Assembly (NCBI GenBank): GCA_937960625.1
Contig: CALGPD010000158.1
Coordinates: 1-8,490, forward strand
Direction: 5' to 3'
DNA from: an uncultured Spirochaetia bacterium
GTDB taxonomy: Bacteria; Spirochaetota; CALGPD01
DNA: 8,490 nt
How positions within the stretch are numbered: position 1 is the first letter of the stretch; the number at the start of each line of letters is the position of its first letter. The position numbers and the translations under genes were made by a program. Shown here piece after piece: positions 1 through 6,493 of the stretch. Below the pieces are notes generated by a model, which was not told the origin of the DNA, ran no database searches, and saw nothing but the letters and a program-made list of their open reading frames with translations.

Positions 1-6
1 CTGTAT

Positions 7-3000
7 ATGATTGAAAAAATCAAATATTATTTTCAAAATAAGCAATTTATAAAAACAATTGATACATGTGAGCAGGTTTTAAAAAAACAACCTTTATCCT
101 GGGATGCCAAATACGATATATTAATTATTAAAATTGAATGCTTAATAAATCTGGCAAGATATGATGAATGTGAAAATGTTTTAACAACGATTAAAAAAAT
201 TAAAAACATTTTTCATTATTCGTATTTTAAAGCAATCATTGAATTACGAAAAAATAAAAATCTTCTAAAAGCTGAAAAATATTTTAATGACTGTTTAAAT
301 ACTACACCTTTTCAACTACAGGAAGAAAGGGGGCGGGTATATTCATGGCTTGCGGTTATAAAAGTAAAGCAAATGAATTACGGTAAAGCAGAATATTATC
401 TGGAAACTGCCAGAGAAATGCTGAATGACAACGAGTATAAAGAGTTTCTCGTTCAATATTTAATAAGTAAAAAAGAATATAATAAAGCGCTTTATACGGT
501 AACATTATTACAAGATGAAAATATAAATAAAATTTGGCTTAATTGCGTTGTTTTGAGAAAACTCGGATATTATAAAAAAGCGTATAATAAGATAAAAACT
601 TATTATGAAAAGAACGGCAGTGAATATTTTATTTTTTTAAAGGAATTATACATTTCAGCTTTTTTATGTAATGATTTAAGTTATGCTCAAGAAATTAAAG
701 ATAAGATTATTAAAAATTCTGAATATAAGTTTCCTGAGAATGAAAACTCATTGTTAATCGACCTTTTACAAAACCGTGGGAAACCCGTGGAGAGTTTGAC
801 TTTTTTTCCTGTGCGTGCTTATGGTTCAAAATACCGGTGTTATCTTCCCTCTCCGGTTTATACATTATTAAAAAAGTATAACTTAACGGGATTAATAAAG
901 GATATATACGCTAAAACAAATCTTTATACAACAAGGCCTTTTGATATTTCAAATTATCTAAATGATAAAGGAATTAATCATCTATTCTTTTTACCATCCA
1001 AAAACAAACAAAAACGTTTGTTAAAGGAAAATGTCCCTTTCATTTTTATTAAAGAAAAGCCTGAAAATTTAACTTATGAATTAATATGCGGATATAATCA
1101 GGAACGCGGGGATTTTATATGTGCAGATAACGGATACAGGTATTCTGAATTCCCATCTAAAAAAGAAGATAAATTAAGTTCTCTGGGCATGGTTATTTGT
1201 GATAAGAAAACTTTTAAAAAAGTAGAAAAAATATTTAAGAATGATGATTTTAACTCTCATATGAAATTTTTAAACCGCGCTAAGGAGTTTTACTTTAATC
1301 AGGAATATGAGAACTCGCTTCAAGAAATAAATAAGTTTAAGCAATTTAAGGATGATTTACCTGAATGTATCGCCCTTGAATTTAGTTGTTATATGAACGA
1401 AAAGGAATTTAAAAAAGCCCGTGAACTTGTTAGTTATTGTAAGGAAAAAAAACTATCCGGTAAAGCATTGCTGTTTGAAGCGGATTTATATTTGCACAAG
1501 AATAAACTTAAACTTGCGGAGAAAAGTTTTAAAAATTATTTGAAAAAAGAAAACAGTGTATATGGTTTGAAAGGCTTAGCTAAAATCTATCTTGAAAAAG
1601 GCGACCATAATAAAGCCTTAGAGTATGCTCTGGAAGCTTATTCTTTGAATTACTTAAACCGGGATACCATAATAAGTTTAGGTATTATATATGTATATAA
1701 AGAAGATTTAATAAACGGATGGCAATATTTTAATACTGCGTTGTCAATACATAAAGATGCTGTTGTTTATGATCATGCAGGCTGGGCAGCAACCCGGGAA
1801 GAAAACTGGAACAAAGCAAAAAATCTATTTGAAAAATCTCTGGGCTTTGATGAAGAAAATTTTTATGCGTATTTTCAGCTTGGTTTTATTTTGCGTAAAA
1901 TGGGAAATTCTTATAAAGCCATAAGCTATCTTGAGAAAAGCATTGAGATAAATGATGATGACCCTCATACATACAACGAACTTGCCACCAACTATGAAAA
2001 TATAAGGCAGTATCATATGGCTATTCAGAATTTTTACCGGTCGATTGAATTGGGCATGGATGATGCTTATACATATGCTCATATAGGAAGTAGTTACGGA
2101 AAATTAAAAAAATATGATAAAGCCATAGAAAACTTATCAATTGCATGTGACAAAAATCCAGGTTATATTTGGGCTTTGGAAGAGTTGACATATCACCTAA
2201 GGCAAAAGGGAGATTTATTAAAACAAAAAAACCGCAGCCTTAAATATAAAGAGTATTATTATAAAGCTATCAAGTATCTTCGAAAAGCTATATTTTTACG
2301 CCCCAATGATAGCTGGCTTTTCAATGAAATGGGGTACGCATATGAAAATCTAGGTGAATATGTACCTCAGGAAATTAACAAAGAAGAATTTGAATTAATT
2401 ATTTTAGATGATAATAAAAATAAAGATTTTATTCTTGATTATTATGAAATAGGTAATGATAAATATTTTTTAAAAAAGGATATAAAACCCGGAGTAAAAA
2501 CAAAACTCGGTATTGTTTTTAAAAATAAAAGATTCAAAATAGCTATTCATTATTACAAGAAATCAAGAATTATAAAAGAAAATGATTATTCGCTTGCACA
2601 TACCGGGTTTTGCCTGAGAAACTTAAGGCAGACTTCAAGAGCAATTCCTTTTTTCATTAAAGCTATTAAACTTAACCCGACTTATTTTTGGGCTATCAGT
2701 GAACTTGCATATTGCTATGAACTTCAAGAAGATTTCTACCGCGCGTTAAACATGTATTTCCGCGCCCTGGCATTAAAACCCAATGACCCTTATTCATGCG
2801 CGCATATAGGATTTATTTATCTTGAAAGGGCGAGGCGCAAAACAAAGAAGAAACGTAACAGAAATTATGAATTGAACAAATCCATATATTTTCTTAAACG
2901 CGCTGTGGATATTGACCCTACCTATGTATGGGCTCTTTCCGAAATAGGATATGCGCTGCGTCTAGCAAAAAGGTATCGGGAAGCAATAGTATATCTGGAA

Positions 3001-4428
3001 AAAGCAACAGCTATTAATCAGAGGGATGAGTGGCTTTTCAATGAAATAGGATATTGTTATGAACAGTCAGGAGATTTTCGAAAAGCGGCAGAGAATTTTA
3101 TAAAAGTAATAGAGCTCGATATGAATAATTCGTATGCATATGCGCATTTAGGTTTTGTAAACAGGCAAATTAATAACGTTAATAAAGCCATATTATATTT
3201 AATAAAAGCAACGCGTTTAAATCCCAATTATAATTGGGCAGTAACCGAACTCGGTATTTGTTTAAGGGAAAAACGTTGGCATAAAACTGCTCTAGGAATT
3301 TATGCAAAATCCATAAATGTTCAGGGGAATGATACATGGTTGTTAAATGATATTGGATATTGCCATGAACAATTAGGCGAGTATGATGAGGCGGAAAGAT
3401 TTTATTTACGTTCTACTGAACTTAATGTAAAAGACATGTATTCGGATGAATATCCCATTGCGCATCTTGGTTCAATAAATATAATGAGGGGCAATTATCA
3501 GGAAGCAGAATATTACCTGAAAAAAGCTTTAACTAAAAATCCTGCATATACATGGGCGCACACTAAACTCGTTGAAGTTTATGAAAGAAAAAATAATTAT
3601 TCAGGGAGTTATGAATTTATTGATTCACTATTAAAAATTAAACCTCAAAGTAAAGACTTAATTTTGAGAAAAGCGTTTTTCTTGAGGAAATCCGGCGAAT
3701 ATATACAAGCTTTGGAATTGTTGTCAAAATTAAATAATATATCATCATTGTTTGAGCAGGCTGTAAATCTCTGGCTTTTAAAAAGAGTAGAAGAAAGCAA
3801 CGAAAAATTAAATGAAATTGTATTGCTTGAGAAAAAATATGCTCGGGATGTAAGGTTTTGGGAAAAGAAAGCGTTGTTTTTATTAAAAAGTGATGAAACA
3901 ATAATGTTTGCGCTAACCATAATTGAACGTGCTTTGGAAATTGAGCCTGCGGATTATTCTCTAAATGTTACAAAAGGCGATGTATTGATGTCTTTGGGTA
4001 AAAATAAATCTGCAATCAGGTTTTATGAAAAAAGTATAAATTTAAACGAAGAGAATTATAATGCTAACGAAAAGCTCGCAAATGCGTATCTTGAAATTGG
4101 AGAAAGCGGAAAAGCTTTGCAATATGCGGAGAAAGCCGTTAGTTTAAATAGAAATTTATCATTTACTCATTCAACTTATGCAAAAGTTCTTCTTTCTATG
4201 GATGAAAAAAATGAAAAAATAATGTTTCATTTAAAACGTTCTCTTGCATTGGATAGGTTTAATAAGGATGCAAACTTTCTGATTGCTGAAAAATTATTTT
4301 CATTGGAATTTTATGAAAAAGCTTATAAACACATCAACACTTTCCTTTCCGTTGTTTATAAAGGCAAAGATTTCTTAAAAGGTATAAAATTGAAAACAGA
4401 AATTAAAAAATGCCTTTTACTTCAATAA
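7..4428 (+). CDS. Giant tetratricopeptide-repeat protein with an embedded degenerate C39-peptidase-like domain
   Basis: A 1473-residue protein built almost wholly of TPR helix pairs (roughly twenty recognisable units), with no signal peptide or membrane segment, so probably a cytoplasmic scaffold. Residues 1-250 are divergent TPR helices. Residues about 262-396 resemble a C39-like papain-fold peptidase: Cys278 lies in YRCYLPSP where the family has its CGPA-type nucleophile, and ELICGY followed by ICAD matches the late GYD...D strand pair, with Asp374 kept. The residue aligned with the catalytic His is Thr356, so cleavage activity is doubtful. TPRs resume at about 415 and run to the end. Units between about 618 and 1230 follow a three-type order (A: AHxGF...LNPxY; B: WAxxELG; C: WLFNEIGYCYE). 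Two inserts interrupt the array (about 785-838, and a Lys/Arg-rich stretch about 941-953). The frame is open to the left edge and no ribosome binding site is visible in the six bases before ATG, so the true start could lie further left, although the first residues already look like a TPR helix. The TPR assignment is firm, the C39-like domain moderate, and the function unknown. Confidence 0.9.
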   Translation: MIEKIKYYFQNKQFIKTIDTCEQVLKKQPLSWDAKYDILIIKIECLINLARYDECENVLTTIKKIKNIFHYSYFKAIIELRKNKNLLKAEKYFNDCLNTTPFQLQEERGRVYSWLAVIKVKQMNYGKAEYYLETAREMLNDNEYKEFLVQYLISKKEYNKALYTVTLLQDENINKIWLNCVVLRKLGYYKKAYNKIKTYYEKNGSEYFIFLKELYISAFLCNDLSYAQEIKDKIIKNSEYKFPENENSLLIDLLQNRGKPVESLTFFPVRAYGSKYRCYLPSPVYTLLKKYNLTGLIKDIYAKTNLYTTRPFDISNYLNDKGINHLFFLPSKNKQKRLLKENVPFIFIKEKPENLTYELICGYNQERGDFICADNGYRYSEFPSKKEDKLSSLGMVICDKKTFKKVEKIFKNDDFNSHMKFLNRAKEFYFNQEYENSLQEINKFKQFKDDLPECIALEFSCYMNEKEFKKARELVSYCKEKKLSGKALLFEADLYLHKNKLKLAEKSFKNYLKKENSVYGLKGLAKIYLEKGDHNKALEYALEAYSLNYLNRDTIISLGIIYVYKEDLINGWQYFNTALSIHKDAVVYDHAGWAATREENWNKAKNLFEKSLGFDEENFYAYFQLGFILRKMGNSYKAISYLEKSIEINDDDPHTYNELATNYENIRQYHMAIQNFYRSIELGMDDAYTYAHIGSSYGKLKKYDKAIENLSIACDKNPGYIWALEELTYHLRQKGDLLKQKNRSLKYKEYYYKAIKYLRKAIFLRPNDSWLFNEMGYAYENLGEYVPQEINKEEFELIILDDNKNKDFILDYYEIGNDKYFLKKDIKPGVKTKLGIVFKNKRFKIAIHYYKKSRIIKENDYSLAHTGFCLRNLRQTSRAIPFFIKAIKLNPTYFWAISELAYCYELQEDFYRALNMYFRALALKPNDPYSCAHIGFIYLERARRKTKKKRNRNYELNKSIYFLKRAVDIDPTYVWALSEIGYALRLAKRYREAIVYLEKATAINQRDEWLFNEIGYCYEQSGDFRKAAENFIKVIELDMNNSYAYAHLGFVNRQINNVNKAILYLIKATRLNPNYNWAVTELGICLREKRWHKTALGIYAKSINVQGNDTWLLNDIGYCHEQLGEYDEAERFYLRSTELNVKDMYSDEYPIAHLGSINIMRGNYQEAEYYLKKALTKNPAYTWAHTKLVEVYERKNNYSGSYEFIDSLLKIKPQSKDLILRKAFFLRKSGEYIQALELLSKLNNISSLFEQAVNLWLLKRVEESNEKLNEIVLLEKKYARDVRFWEKKALFLLKSDETIMFALTIIERALEIEPADYSLNVTKGDVLMSLGKNKSAIRFYEKSINLNEENYNANEKLANAYLEIGESGKALQYAEKAVSLNRNLSFTHSTYAKVLLSMDEKNEKIMFHLKRSLALDRFNKDANFLIAEKLFSLEFYEKAYKHINTFLSVVYKGKDFLKGIKLKTEIKKCLLLQ

Positions 4429-4441
4429 AAAAATAAACGGT

Positions 4442-4470
4442 TTGACTATTAATCATCAATACTATAAAAT
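4442..4470 (+). promoter_or_regulatory. Sigma70-type promoter for the small orphan gene
   Basis: TTGACT (4442-4447) and TAAAAT (4465-4470) are separated by exactly 17 bases, each one mismatch from the consensus hexamers. Transcription would begin near 4477, just before the AAGGGG ribosome binding site, giving a very short leader. It lies in the 62-base gap after the TPR gene, so the small gene probably has its own transcript. AT-rich DNA produces chance matches, but the combination of both boxes, the spacing and the position is good. Confidence 0.6.
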
Positions 4471-4477
4471 ATGTGCA

Positions 4478-4483
4478 AAGGGG
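4478..4483 (+). promoter_or_regulatory. Ribosome binding site deciding the start at 4491
   Basis: AAGGGG lies 7 bases before ATG 4491 and 10 before ATG 4494. A longer reading from GTG 4473 would place this purine tract inside the coding region, so the ATG starts are preferred. Confidence 0.7.
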
Positions 4484-4490
4484 AAAAGTT

Positions 4491-4718
4491 ATGATGTTAA
4501 AAGCCAGTCATATTAATGAAAGTTTCGCTGAATATTTATTGTCAAATTCTTTTATAAATTTATCAGATTTGGCAACTAAAGGGTATTCTTCAATAAATGA
4601 AGATAAATACAAAAAGATTTTACAGACATTGGGATTGAATGATTATACAGACAGCCCCCAAGTTGAAGTAAAAGAATATTATAAAAAATCAGCAGCCAAA
4701 CGGACAAAACGAAGCTAA
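4491..4718 (+). CDS. Small basic orphan protein, 75 residues
   Basis: I do not recognise this protein. It begins MMLKASHINESF and ends with a strongly basic tail (KKSAAKRTKRS). The first 45 or so residues look like two or three amphipathic helices joined by a polar loop (YSSINEDKYKK). There is no signal peptide, transmembrane segment or cysteine. The ATG at 4491 was chosen over the in-frame GTG at 4473 because AAGGGG sits at the right distance from the ATG. It has its own promoter-like sequence and lies between the giant TPR gene and the receiver-PilZ gene. The Lys/Arg tail could contact nucleic acid or an acidic partner, but that is only inference. A real gene is likely because ribosome binding site, promoter and length agree. 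Confidence 0.7.
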   Translation: MMLKASHINESFAEYLLSNSFINLSDLATKGYSSINEDKYKKILQTLGLNDYTDSPQVEVKEYYKKSAAKRTKRS

Positions 4719-4756
4719 AGTTAATTTCAAAAAATACTTTAGAATAAATTATTATA

Positions 4757-4781
4757 TTAAGATTATTTACTATTTAAGATT
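4757..4781 (+). repeat. Pair of direct 8-base repeats TTAAGATT upstream of the -10 box
   Basis: TTAAGATT occurs at 4757-4764 and again at 4774-4781, 17 bases apart, just upstream of the TATAAT at 4786. Their place over the would-be -35 region suggests a possible regulator site, but in such AT-rich DNA this is weak evidence. Confidence 0.25.
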
Positions 4782-4785
4782 GTTC

Positions 4786-4791
4786 TATAAT
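4786..4791 (+). promoter_or_regulatory. Perfect -10 box (TATAAT) upstream of the receiver-PilZ gene
   Basis: TATAAT lies 40 bases before the ATG at 4832. No good -35 box is present at 16-18 bases: the 17-base position reads TTATTT, and the better TTTACT (4766-4771) is only 14 bases away. If used, this would be a weak or activator-dependent promoter, with transcription starting near 4798. The DNA is very AT-rich here, so chance is possible. Confidence 0.4.
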
Positions 4792-4831
4792 AAAGTAATA
4801 CTTACGTAAATAAAACTATGAAAGAAAAAAT

Positions 4832-5569
4832 ATGGATTTACTACTAATAAATATTTTATCAACAAAAAGAGATTTTATTATAAACAGATGCATTAAAAAC
4901 GATGTTGCTGTTTATAATGCCGACAATGCGCTTGAAGTTCATAAAATTCTTTCTAATATTGATATTACCCATATTTTTATAGACATTGTCAGCAAGACTG
5001 TTGATTGGCTACATTTCCTTAAAGAATTAAAACAGTCTGAAGACGGCAGCAAATTTCAGATAATTGTAATGTCAAATAATACGGAGAAAAATTTTGTCCG
5101 TTCCCTTTTATATCTCGGTATTGTTGGATTTATCCGTTCGGATTTAAACATGGAACTTACTTTTGACCGCCTTGATAAAATAATGCAAATTTCTTCAAAA
5201 AGGGATAAAAGAAGAAAGCATTTTAGGGTTAGAATTCCCAATCAAGATAAAGTATCGATTAATTTTAAAGTTCCAAAATCTGATTATTTAATCACTGGAA
5301 AAGTCACTGATATTAGTATTGTGGCTCTGGCTTTTGAGCTTGACAAACATGAAGACCATCAACAGATTTCCGAAGGCGTAACCATTGGCAACGTGCAGAT
5401 AAAAATCAACAATAAGTTCGCTTTGGTTAATTTTAAGATTATCAAGGCTAACCCTATAAGTGTTTGCGCTTTTACCCATCTAAGCGATAATGCTTTAAAC
5501 CTTTTAACAAATTATATTTTCGTTTCCATGAATAAAGTGATTTCAAACGATTCCGAACAGGAAAAATAA
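4832..5569 (+). CDS. Degenerate receiver domain plus PilZ (c-di-GMP-binding type) protein
   Basis: A 245-residue soluble protein with two domains. Residues 1-118 have the length and strand/helix rhythm of a CheY-like receiver: Asp51 ends strand 3 (IFID), Ser81 ends strand 4 (IIVMS), and GFIRSD (about 99-104) occupies the strand-5 position. The acidic pair after strand 1 is missing (LLLINI), and the conserved Lys is Arg102, so normal phosphorylation is unlikely. Residues about 124-230 match a PilZ domain: an Arg-rich RRKHFR segment supplies RxxxR (Arg128, Arg132), and VTDIS supplies the D/NxSxxG motif as DISIVA (Asp160, Ser162), with Ala165 replacing Gly. Cyclic di-GMP binding is therefore plausible but not certain. 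The ATG at 4832 has only a weak purine tract (AAAG) upstream. The CruF-like gene downstream may be on the same transcript. What the output partner is cannot be read from this window. Confidence 0.85.
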   Translation: MDLLLINILSTKRDFIINRCIKNDVAVYNADNALEVHKILSNIDITHIFIDIVSKTVDWLHFLKELKQSEDGSKFQIIVMSNNTEKNFVRSLLYLGIVGFIRSDLNMELTFDRLDKIMQISSKRDKRRKHFRVRIPNQDKVSINFKVPKSDYLITGKVTDISIVALAFELDKHEDHQQISEGVTIGNVQIKINNKFALVNFKIIKANPISVCAFTHLSDNALNLLTNYIFVSMNKVISNDSEQEK

Positions 5570-5616
5570 TATCATTTTCCCCTAATATTTATTAACTTTA
5601 TTATCAAATTTCTTCT

Positions 5617-5620
5617 GGAG
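5617..5620 (+). promoter_or_regulatory. Ribosome binding site suggesting a CTG start at 5628
   Basis: GGAG at 5617-5620 is 7 bases from an in-frame CTG at 5628. The next permitted start codon in frame, GTG at 5676, has no purine-rich site at a useful distance. The frame is open between the two and reads sensibly (AFISKFLYTFSHRW). Confidence 0.45.
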
Positions 5621-5675
5621 TTATATTCTGGCTTTTATTTCAAAATTTTTATATACATTTTCACATAGATGGTAT

Positions 5676-6485
5676 GTGTTGGGTTTTCTGTTTTTTTATA
5701 TTTTCATCGGGTTAATAACAATAGGGCGGAAAAAACTTTTAGTTCACGCTTTAGTAAGTTATTTAATTGCATTTACGTTTGAGGCGGTTTCAATAAGAAC
5801 GGGTTTTCCATTCGGAATGTATAAATACGTTCCTGAAGTAATTAACAAGGAGTTAAGTTTATTCGGTGTGCCTATATGGGACAGCATGTCGTTTATTTTT
5901 CTAACCTTTTTCCCTTATCAAATATCCATACTTATATATTCTCCATTGATAAAAAGCAGAAAACAGGGATTGATAACTGCCCATACAAAGAGAATTATTC
6001 ACAGTCTGCCCGTAATAATTACAGCAACGTTTTTAATGGTAATGATAGACGTTATTGTTGACCCTCTTACTTTGCAGGGTAAAAAATGGTTTTTAGGCCA
6101 TTTGTATTATTATCCCGGAGGTGGTTCTCATTTTGGAGTACCGGTTTCTAATTATCTGGGATGGGGGCTAACCGGGTTTGTGATACTTTTTATTTTTACA
6201 AGGATTGATAAATATTTGTTTATGAATAATGATTCGACAGGATTACAAAAGATAAACCTGCCTTATAAATCTCTATATTCAGTTATATTGTATTATGGAG
6301 TGCTTGCATTTAATTTAACCATTACTTTTGTAATAGGCTTATATGATATCGGTATGTCAGGATTGATTACAATAACATTCCCCACGGTATTACTCATTAC
6401 TGTTTTCTTTAAGAAAAATAATTTGGCAACGCAGGAAGAAATTGAAACCCACCGTAATGATTTCCCCGGATTATATGATGAATAA
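5676..6485 (+). CDS. CruF/DUF422-family carotenoid biosynthesis membrane protein
   Basis: An integral membrane protein of at least 269 residues with about seven hydrophobic segments. It carries the hallmark motifs of the PF04240 family, which includes the carotenoid 1',2'-hydratase CruF and the archaeal bisanhydrobacterioruberin hydratase: Glu36 followed by RTGFPFGMYKY (41-51), FGVPIWDSMSF (63-73), DVIVDPL (125-131), and HFGVPVSNYLGW (152-163). Members hydrate the end double bond of acyclic carotenoid ends in the cytoplasmic membrane. The exact substrate here cannot be inferred, and no other carotenoid gene (crtB, crtI, glycosyltransferase) is in the window. The coordinates use GTG 5676 as the conservative start, but the GGAG at 5617 favours CTG 5628, which would add 16 residues ahead of the first membrane helix. 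It follows the receiver-PilZ gene on the same strand and converges on the minus-strand wall-protein gene, with 8 bases between stops. The family call is firm and the enzymatic role inferred. Confidence 0.9.
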   Translation: MLGFLFFYIFIGLITIGRKKLLVHALVSYLIAFTFEAVSIRTGFPFGMYKYVPEVINKELSLFGVPIWDSMSFIFLTFFPYQISILIYSPLIKSRKQGLITAHTKRIIHSLPVIITATFLMVMIDVIVDPLTLQGKKWFLGHLYYYPGGGSHFGVPVSNYLGWGLTGFVILFIFTRIDKYLFMNNDSTGLQKINLPYKSLYSVILYYGVLAFNLTITFVIGLYDIGMSGLITITFPTVLLITVFFKKNNLATQEEIETHRNDFPGLYDE

Positions 6486-6493
6486 ATACACTT

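Noticed and set aside
3638..3920. Minus-strand open frames inside the TPR gene
   Set aside because: They overlap well-formed TPR coding sequence, have no ribosome binding site or family features, and are shadow frames.
4715..4742. Inverted repeat CTAAAGT / ACTTTAG as a terminator after the small gene
   Set aside because: The 7-base stem is AT-rich, has a 14-base loop, includes the stop codon and is not followed by a T run.
4818..4847. Nine-codon leader peptide (ATG at 4818) overlapping the receiver-PilZ start
   Set aside because: It has no ribosome binding site, and short chance frames are expected in AT-rich DNA.
5560..5580. Hairpin GGAAAA / TTTTCC at the end of the receiver-PilZ gene
   Set aside because: The stem is only 6 bases with a 9-base loop and no following T tract; weak as a terminator.
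5876..6061. Plus-strand 61-residue frame within the CruF-family gene
   Set aside because: It lies in another frame over conserved CruF motifs and shows no protein-like features.
6486..6493. Bidirectional terminator between the convergent genes
   Set aside because: Only 8 bases separate the stops, and no convincing GC-containing stem is seen in or around the gap.
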